NCBI RefSeq assembly: GCF_025971955.1
Contig: NZ_JAPDMX010000028.1
Coordinates: 62,001-126,000, forward strand
From: Shewanella subflava
GTDB taxonomy: Bacteria > Pseudomonadota > Gammaproteobacteria > Enterobacterales > Shewanellaceae
Direction of reading: 5' to 3'
Length of the DNA: 64,000 bases
In this document: piece by piece, positions 43,101 through 52,951 of the stretch
Position numbering within the stretch: position 1 is the first letter of the stretch
Layout of the letters: every line of letters starts with the position of its first letter
The notes under the pieces: generated by a model
Seen by the model: only the letters and a program-made list of their open reading frames with translations
Databases searched by the model: none
What the model was told of the DNA's origin: nothing
Made by a program: the position numbers and the translations under genes

Positions 43101-45749
43101 CTAGTCGCCCACTGTTTGGTTAAGCAATTCAGTTAATTGTTGGCGCTCATTCTGGTCTAGCCTTTGACCTTGTGCATTTGACAGCAAGAAGACATTATCT
43201 GCTCTTTCACCCACAGTGCTGATATTGGCACTGTGAATGGTCAGTTCCTGTTTTCTAAATGCACTGGATATTTGTTCCATAAACTCACTGGTATCTAATG
43301 CAGACACGTTAAGTACGGTACGTGTCGACTGGCGAGAATATAAAAACGCAATACTTAGCTGATTTTCGAAACTTTTGTGAGTACGTGGCTGACGAATTTT
43401 CGGCAGTTTTGCATCATGGTCAAGCACTCGATAGAGTTTCTGCAGCACCTGATTACGACGAGTCTCGCTAAAAATAGGCATATCATCAAAATCTAAGACC
43501 TTAAATGACTCAACCACATAGCCATCTTTGGTTTTCGATATTTGTGCTTGTTTTACCGAGATTTTTAAAGTGGCGAGGGCATTGAATAATTTAACAAACA
43601 GCCCTGGTCTGTCTTTACTGTAAACAAACACATCACTACAGCCTTTCACGGTCACATTATCGATTAGTATCAAGGTTTCGAACTGGCTATCGTAGTCAGG
43701 TTGTAATTGATGCTTAATTAAGGCTTTACTGTAGCGCGCAATATTATTGGCTTCAGCATGACTAAAAAATGCCAATGGTAAACGCTTCCATAGCGCTTTA
43801 ACAGTGTCAATATCTGCATCATCTGCCAGCAGGATTTGCAGTGCATCTTGTTTATGATCGCGCACAATTGCTCGTAACTGTTGCACATTTTCAAAGCCAT
43901 TGTGAAGTGCTTTACGGGTTGAAAAATATAATTCTTTTAACAGTGCGGCTTTCCAGTTGTTCCATAAGTCATCATTGGTCGCTTGAATATCGGCAATGGT
44001 TAAGCAATACAGCGCATCAAGACGCGTTTGACTGCCAACGGCTTTGGCAAAGCGATTAACCACATCTGGATCATGAATATCCATGCGTTGGGATGTAATC
44101 GACATTAGGAGATGGTTTTCTACTAACCAACAAATTAACCGTTCTTGAGACAGTTTTAGCCCATGAAACTTCGCAAATAAACGTGCATCTACCGCACCTA
44201 ATTCACTGTGGTCACCGCCACGCCCTTTGGCTAAATCATGGAATAAAGCCGCAAAAAGCAGTGAGGATTTATTCGGCATTTTGTCATAAATATCGGCAGC
44301 TAATTGCCTGTCTTTGTCGATAGTGCCGTTTTGAATATCTGTGCCATAGCGATAAATATTTTTAAGCACTTTATGGGTATGTTCATCCACGGTATAGGCG
44401 TGAAACAGGTCAAATTGCATCTGACCTACCACTTCACGCCATTGTGGTAAGTATGATGCCAAAATACCATGTTGATGCATAAGGGTGATTGCTAGGCCCA
44501 TGCCCTCAGGGTGATTAAAAATTTGCTTAAAGGTTTGTCGGCAAACTTGAAAATCCTGCAGATCGCCCATTAAACGTCGTCGCACTTGACGGAGTAACCT
44601 TAGCGTTTCAGGACTGATGCCTGTAATTTGGTCATGGTGTGTGGCAATCAGTAAAAACAGCGCCATAATTTGTGTACGGTCAATAAATACATCTTCATCG
44701 CGTACATGAATATGTTGGTCAACGATTTCAAATTTATCATTAATTGGGATAACGTGAGAGGGCGTATTAGGTGCTATTTCTCGGGAAAAATAAGCCATTA
44801 GCAGTTGGTTTAATTCACGTATCCTTTTCATTGCGCGGAAGATTTGGCGCATCATTTTTTCAATGGCAATATTGCCACCTTCGCCTAATGAACTGCCTTC
44901 ACCAAACCCCATAAGCTTAGCGACTTCAGCTTGGTATTGAAGTAGTAAGCGGTTTTCAGGACGGGCGGCGGCTTGATGTAACGCAAAGCGCACCCTAAAT
45001 AGAAAGTTTTGGCACTCCATTAATTCGGCGTATTCGTCGTTGGTAAAAAAGCCGCGACGTCTTAAGGTCAGCATATCTGCCACGCCAAAGTGTTTGCGTG
45101 CAACCCAGGTTAAGGTTTGTAAATCACGCATACCACCAGGGCTGGTTTTTAAATTAGGCTCAATACTGTATGCCGTGCCTTGTGCTTTAGCGTGGCGCTG
45201 CTGTTGTTCTGCTAACTTAGCTTCAAAGAAGGTATCGCTGCGCCATAACTCATCACTGTACAAGGCTTTTAGCACCTTATTCGCATGATCTTCTTTACCA
45301 ATAACATGTCTAATTTCTAACAGGCTGGTGGCAATTGTGACATCATCGCGGCAACTTTGATAAGTGTCTTGCAGTGAGCGAACACCGTGGCCTAAGTCTA
45401 AATTTAAATCCCATAGCTGGGTTAAAAACGCACTGACTTTTGCTGAGTCTTGCTGATTTAAAGGAGCGTCGTGAATAATACAAATGTCGATATCTGAAAA
45501 AGGATGCAAGGTTTGACGGCCATAACCGCCAACGGCATTCAGTGAGATAGAATCGCTATCAAATTGATGGTGTTGCCAAAGTAGGCTGAGCAATTGGTCA
45601 AAAAAGTTCGCGCGATTGGTCAGCGTTTCGTTAATCGAGCAATGTAGAATATTGTCTTCTAAAAATTTATCTAGTGATGAAATGGCTTGTTTAAGCTCGC
45701 TAATTGTCATCCCAGAGCGCAATTCTGTACTAGCAGGTTGCGAAACCAT
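43101..45749 (-). CDS. glnD: Bifunctional PII uridylyltransferase / uridylyl-removing enzyme
   Basis: The nitrogen sensor that uridylylates PII proteins at low glutamine and removes UMP at high glutamine. The 882-residue protein has all modules: nucleotidyltransferase motif GGYGRQTLHPFSDIDI (74-89, metal-binding Asp86 and Asp88); a central HD phosphohydrolase domain (FHDLAKGRGGDHSELG); and two C-terminal ACT domains (SKDRPGLFVKLFNALATLKI and VLNVSALDTSEFMEQISSAF). AAGGAG precedes ATG 45749. It is divergent from the RsuA-type gene and followed by its own terminator. Confidence 0.96.
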   Translation of the reverse strand: MVSQPASTELRSGMTISELKQAISSLDKFLEDNILHCSINETLTNRANFFDQLLSLLWQHHQFDSDSISLNAVGGYGRQTLHPFSDIDICIIHDAPLNQQDSAKVSAFLTQLWDLNLDLGHGVRSLQDTYQSCRDDVTIATSLLEIRHVIGKEDHANKVLKALYSDELWRSDTFFEAKLAEQQQRHAKAQGTAYSIEPNLKTSPGGMRDLQTLTWVARKHFGVADMLTLRRRGFFTNDEYAELMECQNFLFRVRFALHQAAARPENRLLLQYQAEVAKLMGFGEGSSLGEGGNIAIEKMMRQIFRAMKRIRELNQLLMAYFSREIAPNTPSHVIPINDKFEIVDQHIHVRDEDVFIDRTQIMALFLLIATHHDQITGISPETLRLLRQVRRRLMGDLQDFQVCRQTFKQIFNHPEGMGLAITLMHQHGILASYLPQWREVVGQMQFDLFHAYTVDEHTHKVLKNIYRYGTDIQNGTIDKDRQLAADIYDKMPNKSSLLFAALFHDLAKGRGGDHSELGAVDARLFAKFHGLKLSQERLICWLVENHLLMSITSQRMDIHDPDVVNRFAKAVGSQTRLDALYCLTIADIQATNDDLWNNWKAALLKELYFSTRKALHNGFENVQQLRAIVRDHKQDALQILLADDADIDTVKALWKRLPLAFFSHAEANNIARYSKALIKHQLQPDYDSQFETLILIDNVTVKGCSDVFVYSKDRPGLFVKLFNALATLKISVKQAQISKTKDGYVVESFKVLDFDDMPIFSETRRNQVLQKLYRVLDHDAKLPKIRQPRTHKSFENQLSIAFLYSRQSTRTVLNVSALDTSEFMEQISSAFRKQELTIHSANISTVGERADNVFLLSNAQGQRLDQNERQQLTELLNQTVGD

Positions 45750-45827
45750 GTTACTCCTTGTTTGTTTTTTCCACCTACAGGGTAAGGTATTATGTAACCT
45801 AACTCAACTTTGATAAATCGATAACTT

Positions 45828-46538
45828 ATGGTTTCCAAGCGTGGACGAATTGACACTTTTGTAGCTAAACGCCTGCAAATACCTAAAAAAATGGTACGTA
45901 ACTTGATTGCTTCCAAGCAGTTATTTATCGATGGGCATCAGGTATTAACTGCAGATACCCAAATAGATGAATTTAGCCTAGTTGAATGTCAAGGTAATGT
46001 ATTGCAACAACGACAACGTGCTTATTGGATGCTAAATAAGCCCAAAGGCGTGGTGAGTGCTACGGTTGACGAGCAGCATGTTACGGCTTTAGATTTATTA
46101 AAAGGTATTGACCACGATTTACTGCATATAGCGGGTAGGTTAGATCTTAATTCGACCGGATTATTATTAATTACAAATGATGCCAAATGGTCACAAAGGT
46201 TAATGGCGCCCGAAAGTAAAGTAATTAAACGCTATTTAGTCACGTTAGCGAACCCGATTGATGACACCTATATAGCGGCTTTTGAGCAAGGGATGTGGTT
46301 TGAATATGAAGGCATAACCACCCAACCGGCGAAGTTAACTGTGCTGTCAACTCATCAGGCTTTGGTTGAGTTAAAAGAAGGTAAGTATCACCAAATTAAA
46401 CGCATGTTTGGTCGTTTTCAAAACCCTGTGATTGCATTACACCGAGAGTCGGTGGGGGCAATTTGTTTAGACGATGATTTAGACCAAGGAAAATTTAGAG
46501 CTTTGTCGATATCTGAGATTAATTCAATTTATACCTAA
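45828..46538 (+). CDS. rsuA: RsuA-type rRNA pseudouridine synthase
   Basis: A 236-residue enzyme of the RsuA family. An N-terminal S4-like RNA-binding domain (RIDTFVAKRLQIPKKMVRNLIASKQLFIDG) precedes the catalytic domain with AYWMLNKPKGVVSAT, AGRLDLNSTGLLLITND (catalytic Asp in RLD) and EGKYHQIKRMFG. The latter resembles RsuA, which modifies U516 of 16S rRNA, more than RluB/E/F, though assignment among paralogues is not certain. ATG at 45828 has no clear ribosome-binding site. Confidence 0.82.
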   Translation: MVSKRGRIDTFVAKRLQIPKKMVRNLIASKQLFIDGHQVLTADTQIDEFSLVECQGNVLQQRQRAYWMLNKPKGVVSATVDEQHVTALDLLKGIDHDLLHIAGRLDLNSTGLLLITNDAKWSQRLMAPESKVIKRYLVTLANPIDDTYIAAFEQGMWFEYEGITTQPAKLTVLSTHQALVELKEGKYHQIKRMFGRFQNPVIALHRESVGAICLDDDLDQGKFRALSISEINSIYT

Positions 46539-46700
46539 GGTTATTATTTGTAATATAAAAATCAATTTGTTATTCGGGGTGATTTCACCATTGTTAAATT
46601 GACGATTACATCAGTAGATACTCATTTAGCGAGATAGATCAATTTTTTAACCTGAGTGAGATGTTAGCTTTGATTAATTGGCCGAACACCGAGAAAAAGT

Positions 46701-47669
46701 GTGGATACTCAAGTAATCAAAAAAATAAGCGAGTTAGATGTTTTTTGTTTATTGGTTTTTAAAACCATTTATGAAACGGGTTATGCCAATTTGGCCGCTA
46801 AAGCTTTGGGGGTTTCAGCACCTAAAGTTAGCCGTTGCTTAACTTCGTTGCGGAATACTTTTGACGATGAGTTATTTTATCGTCGCCAGCAAGGATTAAA
46901 ACCAACGCCTTTAGCCGAACAGCTTTATCAACCTATTTGTCAGTTCAGCGATACTATTGATCAAATTGAATCGGTCGCACAACAAACCAAACGAAACCCA
47001 TTAAAACCCGTGCTCAATGTGGCTGTGTCTCCCAGTATCATTACCAGTTTGGCGATGTCGTTGAGCTTACCTGAATTTTTTAATCATTTTGGGCCTTTAC
47101 GCTTACATCCTTGGCAAAATGACACGGAAGAGAAAATTCATAAAGGTGAAATTGATTTCGGCATTGGCTTTGATGAACAAAACCAACATGGGCTGAATGT
47201 GACTCCCATTATTGAGGTCAGTAGCCTTTATGTTGTCGCGAGTAAAGATCATCCTATTTGGCAATGCCCAGCTCCTATCTCGATAGCGGATATTGCTGAA
47301 TTTGATTATGTGTATTTAAAATGTCACGGCTATAACCATCGTATTGATCCTTTAGAGTTGTATTGCCAAGAAAGTGGCCATTTTTTGACTAATATCGAGT
47401 ACGTTTCAGGATTAGATGATTGGTATTGGCATCTGATGACCATGGGCAGTGTGTCATTAACAATAATGCCTGAGGGGTTGATAGCCAATGATATTCCTCG
47501 GGTATGTTCGCAACCTTTGCCAACGAAAGAGTTAAACAAGTTAAAGAAGGTGATGAATTTTCCTGTGTATTGTTTTTTTGAAGGCGATGAGCAATATCGT
47601 CGATATTCTGAAGCCTCCAAGCAAATAATAATTACTCTCATTAATAAGTTGTTTTTAACTGTTTCGTAA
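46701..47669 (+). CDS. LysR family transcriptional regulator
   Basis: A 322-residue regulator with an N-terminal winged helix-turn-helix (ELDVFCLLVFKTIYETGYANLAAKALGVSAPKVSRCLTSLR, about 11-52) and a C-terminal periplasmic-binding-like effector domain (PVLNVAVSPSIITSL onward). The start is GTG 46701, with GAGAAAAAG directly upstream; no ATG is near. It lies 327 bases upstream of the decaheme cytochrome gene in the same orientation; regulation of that gene is possible but not shown. The inducer is unknown. Confidence 0.88.
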   Translation: MDTQVIKKISELDVFCLLVFKTIYETGYANLAAKALGVSAPKVSRCLTSLRNTFDDELFYRRQQGLKPTPLAEQLYQPICQFSDTIDQIESVAQQTKRNPLKPVLNVAVSPSIITSLAMSLSLPEFFNHFGPLRLHPWQNDTEEKIHKGEIDFGIGFDEQNQHGLNVTPIIEVSSLYVVASKDHPIWQCPAPISIADIAEFDYVYLKCHGYNHRIDPLELYCQESGHFLTNIEYVSGLDDWYWHLMTMGSVSLTIMPEGLIANDIPRVCSQPLPTKELNKLKKVMNFPVYCFFEGDEQYRRYSEASKQIIITLINKLFLTVS

Positions 47670-47996
47670 ATAAAACACTTATACCCTCTCAACAGATAAA
47701 AATAAACATGTAACCTCTAACTATTTTAATTGATTGTTTTTAAATTGAATATTTAATCTTATACCTAATTAGTGGTATTGTTTTTATGTTTGAATAACCA
47801 TTTACTGCTTTATCGATTTCAAAAAGAGAAATCACCAATTAAAGGATCTGCAATCCGCAAATTAGAAATTGTAAATTTCACTTAACGAAACTTTAACCTT
47901 TGTTCACATCTTCGATACGTTACCCGCGCAAAAAGTAAGGTTTTCATTATATTTTAAGTATGCAAAAGCATATTTCATTAAATCGGGGGATTTAAA
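47670..47996. promoter_or_regulatory. Leader region of the decaheme cytochrome gene
   Basis: About 327 AT-rich bases between the LysR gene and the cytochrome. It should contain the cytochrome promoter and any LysR, Crp or other sites. No confident operator was recognised; a half-site TTCACA (47904-47909 region) is visible without its partner. GGGGGA just before ATG 47997 is a strong ribosome-binding site. Confidence 0.4.
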
Positions 47997-50285
47997 ATGA
48001 AAACCTATAATAAATCGTTAATCGCCATCGCCTTTATTTCCGCATTCGGCCTAGCTGCATGCGGATCTGACGGTTCAGATGGTGCCCCTGGAGCACCTGG
48101 CGCTCCAGGTCAACCTGGTACTCCCGGCACTCCTGGTACTCCTGCAGGTGATGTTGTAACCACTGTGAGTTCAGCAGCTGATTTAGTTGTTTCTGTCATG
48201 CCTGAAGATATTGTTGTGGTTGGTGACAGCCCATTTACCCTTAAATTTACTGCAATAGGTAAAAATACAGCGGGTAATGCAAAAGCATTTTCTGGTTTAG
48301 AGAAAGTGGCGCTGTATGTCATGAGCCAATCTGAAAATACAACCGACACCGGCGCGCCAATGCTGTGGGTGAACCATACCTTGGCAAATGAATTTGGCAG
48401 TAGCATGTATTGTACGCCAACAGGCAAAGCCACTGCCCGAGGCGGCGCAGAGGTTGATGCTTGTACCTTAGTTGAAGATGAAGCCAACCCCGGCACCTAT
48501 ACGGGTACTTGGGCCCACGATGGTAATGCGCCTGTTGTCTTGGCCGCTGGCGATGCCAATGACCTTGTGCGGGTATTTATTCGCGCCTATGACGTGACCA
48601 TGGCTGATGGTACGGGCATATCAGATAAGATAATGTCAACTCCAGTTGATTTTATTCCTGCGACCGGTGAGTTAGCTATTTCAGCTAAAGATACGGTATC
48701 AAATGCGGCGTGTATTAAGTGTCATAGCCCAATGGAAGGTTATGCGGATACTGATATGCGTATTGCGAATATCGGTGCTCACCATAATTACCAAAAAGTA
48801 GAAAACTGTGTTGCTTGTCATAACCCTGCTTATGCTGGTGGACAGGACGATCCTGAAAAAGGCTTTAATGCTAACTTTAATGCGATGATCCACACCATTC
48901 ACGCAGGTCATCATATTGCGGATGATTTAACCGGTGAAGCCAAAGAAATGTTTGGTGAAATTGGTTTTCCAGCCGAGCTTAGCCAATGCACCACTTGTCA
49001 TGACAATGGTACTGCATGGAATGATAATGTTTATGCCGAAGCTTGTTTGTCATGTCACGTGAATGTTGACTTAGTAACGGGTGAAAACCACCGTGGTATT
49101 GTTCCTGGCAGTGATGCAGTGTGTTCAGGTTGTCATGGCGCAGGCGTTTTAAGTCCTATGCAAGCGCATAAAGTGGGCCAGCGAGACCGAGTTGCTGAAG
49201 GCTTAACCTTTGACTTTACCTCTGCCGTAGCAACTACCACAGCTGACCCTTTAGTTTCTACCTTAACGATTACCGCTAAAGTGATGTTAAATGGGGTAGC
49301 CATTGCCGATGGCACTAACTTAAGTGAGTACATGACCAGTACCAGACGGGGTTTGTTAATTGGTAACTTAGAAGCCGATGGCACCCCACTTAGAGGCTTA
49401 GGTATGTCGGTTGTCACTGATGTAAAAAGTGTAACGGGTGGGGTTATGACCCTAGCTAAAGACTTTAGTAGCAGCCGCTTAATGGGACCAATATATGTCA
49501 CCGCAGAAGTTCAGGTTTGTGCTGAAGCTGACAAAATTGTCAAATGTACAAAAAATGCCGATGGCGATATTGAACAACTTGGTGTGGCGAATAATGCACC
49601 CATTCAGTACTTCAATTTATCAGACCCTACGGCAGATGAAGTTATCGCTCGCGTTGATGACCCAGCTCGTATCACGGTGAGTGAAGCCCAATGTAATACC
49701 TGTCATGGTAATCTAACTCATGTTAAAGGGACTCACGGAGCTACCGAGTTTACCCAATGTATGGATTGTCACAATAACCGTTATCCTGGCTCATATCACG
49801 GTGATGTGGCCTACGATACCGGTGAGGTTGATGCCGATGGTAAACCGATTTTTGCTAATATTGATGGCTTAAGCTTCAGTAACAGAGACCTTGTTACCGT
49901 ATCGCACAGATTCCATAGCGGTGCGTGGGACGGTGGGGCAATATACTTTGATAAAAATATCAACACCGTGGGTTATCCTGCCTTAGCAACAGATTGTCAG
50001 GCATGTCATAAAGCAGGCGCAACGTTGTTTGCTGATGATGGTGGTTTAACTTCAGGTAAACGTTCTATTCAAGTGAGTGCGACTGAGTATATTTCGCCTA
50101 TTGCTGAATCTTGCCGCTCTTGTCACATTAAAGGTTCTGCTTTAGCTCACTTTGAAAGTAATGGCGCATATGTAGAAGGTAATCCTGCAACAACCGCTAA
50201 TTTACCTGTTGAATCATGTGCGACTTGTCACGCAGAAGGTAAAACTTATGGTATCGATAAGGTCCATATGGGAGGTGCACATTAA
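47997..50285 (+). CDS. OmcA/MtrC-family decaheme c-type cytochrome (outer-membrane lipoprotein)
   Basis: A 762-residue surface multiheme cytochrome for extracellular electron transfer. The signal peptide ends in a lipobox (GLAACGSDG, Cys about residue 22). A collagen-like Gly-x-Pro linker (GAPGAPGAPGQPGTPGTPG, residues about 29-50) follows. Ten CxxCH haem sites are present in two groups of five: CIKCH, CVACH, CTTCH, CLSCH, CSGCH, then CNTCH, CMDCH, CQACH, CRSCH, CATCH, separated by a beta-rich domain, as in OmcA and MtrC. In Shewanella such proteins reduce metal oxides or other solid acceptors and normally pair with an MtrA-MtrB conduit, which is not in this window. A terminator follows at 50415. 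Confidence 0.94.
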   Translation: MKTYNKSLIAIAFISAFGLAACGSDGSDGAPGAPGAPGQPGTPGTPGTPAGDVVTTVSSAADLVVSVMPEDIVVVGDSPFTLKFTAIGKNTAGNAKAFSGLEKVALYVMSQSENTTDTGAPMLWVNHTLANEFGSSMYCTPTGKATARGGAEVDACTLVEDEANPGTYTGTWAHDGNAPVVLAAGDANDLVRVFIRAYDVTMADGTGISDKIMSTPVDFIPATGELAISAKDTVSNAACIKCHSPMEGYADTDMRIANIGAHHNYQKVENCVACHNPAYAGGQDDPEKGFNANFNAMIHTIHAGHHIADDLTGEAKEMFGEIGFPAELSQCTTCHDNGTAWNDNVYAEACLSCHVNVDLVTGENHRGIVPGSDAVCSGCHGAGVLSPMQAHKVGQRDRVAEGLTFDFTSAVATTTADPLVSTLTITAKVMLNGVAIADGTNLSEYMTSTRRGLLIGNLEADGTPLRGLGMSVVTDVKSVTGGVMTLAKDFSSSRLMGPIYVTAEVQVCAEADKIVKCTKNADGDIEQLGVANNAPIQYFNLSDPTADEVIARVDDPARITVSEAQCNTCHGNLTHVKGTHGATEFTQCMDCHNNRYPGSYHGDVAYDTGEVDADGKPIFANIDGLSFSNRDLVTVSHRFHSGAWDGGAIYFDKNINTVGYPALATDCQACHKAGATLFADDGGLTSGKRSIQVSATEYISPIAESCRSCHIKGSALAHFESNGAYVEGNPATTANLPVESCATCHAEGKTYGIDKVHMGGAH

Positions 50286-50414
50286 TTCACAACAGCACAC
50301 TAGGTAAGGTTAGTTCGACTTATTAAACAATCTATGAAGTATACAGGTAACAATGACGTGATAATTTTCATTGCCATGCTATCTAAATAGCCACTCAATA
50401 CTTCAGCCAAACTA

Positions 50415-50442
50415 AAAGGGAGATGCACATGCATCTCCCTTT
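50415..50442. terminator. Terminator between cytochrome and POT-type genes
   Basis: A perfect 12-bp stem (AAAGGGAGATGC with GCATCTCCCTTT), loop ACAT, between convergent genes. Confidence 0.85.
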
Positions 50443-50497
50443 ATTATTTGCGTCTGTTGAGGTGATTGTAACTCGCGCTACACCCCATCGAATATCG

Positions 50498-52030
50498 TTA
50501 GGCTTGCTGGCGCTGCATTTGCAGTAACCACTTACCGTAGATGAAAATGCCCACAGCAGAAATAATGCCAATCGCAGCAATAATATACCAAGCCATACCA
50601 ATGTTATTCGCTTCATAAAGCATATGGGTTAATGGCTGTGCTTCAATGCCTGTAAAATCAACTAAGCGCATAAAGGCTTCACCTTGAGGAATGGCATCAA
50701 CATCGGATTGGCTCATGCCTCGAGTCACTAGCTCATTGCGAGAAATGATTTCTTTTGAGGCATAAATTTGATAAAGCTTAGGCGCAAAATACCCTTCTAA
50801 TGTCCAACCAATCCCTTGCGGTAACATCACAAAACCAAGGTACATGGCTTTTTTACCTTCAGGGGCAATGTTACCCATAAACTCATTTTTCTTTGGGCTG
50901 ATCATCATTTCACCAAAAGAAAACATCGCAATGGCTAATACCATCATCCATGCCGCATTAAATGCACCGACTAACATGATGGCCACAATGCTTAAAATAC
51001 AACCCACTAACATGGCGGTGGTAATGCGGTATTTAGCCGTAAAGGCAGCCACTAAAAAACAGGTTGTCATGATCATACCTGCGTTCAAGTTCAGCATACC
51101 CTCAGGCATCACCTTTGTGCCTTCATTATTTAAGCCTAACCAGAATTGTAAGATACCGTTACTGGTACCTTCTGGGCCAAATAAAGAGGTAACAATAATG
51201 CTAGTATCCACCCATTCTGCAATATGAATAGGGAGCACATCAAACAATGAGTTATATAAAAACCAGAAACCGGCAAATACCAGCATGTAGTAAATGACAA
51301 CAGGTTTTTTCAGCTCATGCAGGGCATCTTTCCACAGGGCTTGTTGTTTTATTTCGCCCGATTTTACTTTGCGCGCACGTTCAACTCGTTCATCTTTACC
51401 AGGCTCTTTGTAGGCTAATAGAAATAAAAAGTTTAATGAAATAATCGCCGCACAAGCATAAAACACATTATCCCAAGATAACTGACGCATATGCACTGCA
51501 ACTAATGGCCCTAAAAATCCGCCAATGTTGACCACTTGGTAAAAAATTCCCCAAGCCATAGACGTGTTTTCACGTTTTGTGGAGAGAACTAATGTCCCCT
51601 GAATACCGGGTTTAAATACCCCTGTACCGGCAGCCAACAACATGGCCCCGCCTAAAAAACCCCAAAAATTAGGGAATAAAGCCATGGTGAGATAACCCAT
51701 GATTTTAATAATGGTTGATACAAATATCGTTTCTTTATAGCCAACGCGATCAGATATGCCCCCGGTTAAAACGGGAATAAAAGTTTGTAGTAAGGCCCAG
51801 GCCGCGAGGATAATACCGTAATCGTGTAGATTAATCCCTAATCCGCCTTCAGACTGCGGTGATTTAGCATATAAGCCCGCACTCGCTTTTACGCCATAAT
51901 AGGCAATACGTTCTACCAGCTCCATGCCGCCCACTAGCCAGAAAATATAGCCAAGGCTGGTGATGGAGGCCCACATACCAAGTTGTTTTACTTCACTTAG
52001 GTCATTGCCTGAGTGTGAATTAGCACTCAT
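50498..52030 (-). CDS. POT/MFS peptide-type transporter
   Basis: A 510-residue major facilitator protein with 12 or more predicted membrane helices. The first helix holds GGMELVERIAYYGVKAS, a version of the ExxERFxYY proton-coupling motif of the peptide (POT/PTR) transporters, and FKPGIQGTL and ISPKKNEFMGNIAPEGKKAMYLGF match the same family. A short N-terminal hydrophilic tail precedes it. Di- or tripeptides are the probable substrate, but related proteins carry other solutes. ATG at 52030. Confidence 0.82.
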   Translation of the reverse strand: MSANSHSGNDLSEVKQLGMWASITSLGYIFWLVGGMELVERIAYYGVKASAGLYAKSPQSEGGLGINLHDYGIILAAWALLQTFIPVLTGGISDRVGYKETIFVSTIIKIMGYLTMALFPNFWGFLGGAMLLAAGTGVFKPGIQGTLVLSTKRENTSMAWGIFYQVVNIGGFLGPLVAVHMRQLSWDNVFYACAAIISLNFLFLLAYKEPGKDERVERARKVKSGEIKQQALWKDALHELKKPVVIYYMLVFAGFWFLYNSLFDVLPIHIAEWVDTSIIVTSLFGPEGTSNGILQFWLGLNNEGTKVMPEGMLNLNAGMIMTTCFLVAAFTAKYRITTAMLVGCILSIVAIMLVGAFNAAWMMVLAIAMFSFGEMMISPKKNEFMGNIAPEGKKAMYLGFVMLPQGIGWTLEGYFAPKLYQIYASKEIISRNELVTRGMSQSDVDAIPQGEAFMRLVDFTGIEAQPLTHMLYEANNIGMAWYIIAAIGIISAVGIFIYGKWLLQMQRQQA

Positions 52031-52375
52031 AAGTTACCCTTTTGTTATGATTGTTTAGCGAAATTGGCAGACACTTTACCTAACTTTGGCGTTAAAAACC
52101 AAGGCCAATGTGGTTATGGTGATTTAGCGGGCTATATCTTTGCTTACTCATTTACTTGCTAAGCTAAAGTCGATCGCTATTTGTGGTTTTTACTGCCGCA
52201 TGAAAGTGATTTGCAGGTAAAAGATGCTTACCAGTAACCTGTATATTGGGCGATAGAAGAGAGTGGCTTTGACTAATGAATCTGTGTGAATGATTGTAGA
52301 ACGTTTGCTTGTATTGCGATCTTGAAAGCAATCTATGCCAGTGGTGTCGACTGACATAGATTTAAGATAACAAGG
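52031..52375. other. Intergenic region upstream of the POT-type transporter
   Basis: About 345 bases on the minus strand between the SEC-C gene stop and the transporter start. A promoter for the transporter should be present. No repeat, RNA or ORF of note was seen. Confidence 0.35.
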
Positions 52376-52714
52376 TTATTGACCACAACACTTTTTGTAT
52401 TTCTTTTCACTGCCGCAGGTGCAAGGGGCATTGCGATTTATTTTTGCTTCAGCAACAACCGCTTTAGGTTTGTTTAAGATGCGCTCAAGCTGAACGATGT
52501 TTTCTTCAATGTCACTATTTATGGTAATAATGGCAAATAATCCTTGTTCATCGACAATGGCTTGCACCGCTTGTTTGCGCTCATCCGATTGAACTGTTAA
52601 TTGCAACGGGCTGGCTTCAGTGCCAATTTTGGTTTGGCGTTTGGTGTTATAGCCACTTTCGCCATAGGCCGGTTTTGGGGTTCTGCGACCTTTAAAAAAG
52701 AATTTATCTGACAT
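52376..52714 (-). CDS. SEC-C metal-binding motif protein (PBPRA1643-like)
   Basis: A 112-residue protein whose C terminus, [20 protein letters not shown], is the zinc-binding SEC-C motif also found at the end of SecA. The N terminus ([31 protein letters not shown]) fits the small SWIM/SEC-C family of Vibrio, Photobacterium and Shewanella. The function is unknown; a nucleic acid or ribosome-linked role is plausible. ATG at 52714. Confidence 0.85.
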   Translation of the reverse strand: MSDKFFFKGRRTPKPAYGESGYNTKRQTKIGTEASPLQLTVQSDERKQAVQAIVDEQGLFAIITINSDIEENIVQLERILNKPKAVVAEAKINRNAPCTCGSEKKYKKCCGQ

Positions 52715-52893
52715 AGCGGAATACCATTTAATTGGATGATGATTTTGGCTGAAGCTTTTACAGTAATTAGCGTTATTTGACCAGTATTATTGACGAATTA
52801 TGCTGATTGATGGTGAAAGTGTTTTGGCAACCTAATAGAAAAGATAGCGATTTAAAATGCCTTGTTTAACGGCATAATATTGAGGCTAATAAA

Positions 52894-52930
52894 AAAATCA
52901 GAGGGATAATAATATTAACCCTCTGATTTT
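52894..52930 (-). terminator. Terminator after the M60-like protease gene
   Basis: A perfect 12-bp stem (AAAATCAGAGGG with CCCTCTGATTTT) followed on the minus strand by a run of T. Confidence 0.9.
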
Positions 52931-52951
52931 ATTGTTTGATTGTTTGCTTTG

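Noticed and set aside
48110..48496. A 128-codon minus-strand ORF opposite the cytochrome N terminus.
   Set aside because: The proline-rich sequence merely reflects the collagen-like tract on the other strand.
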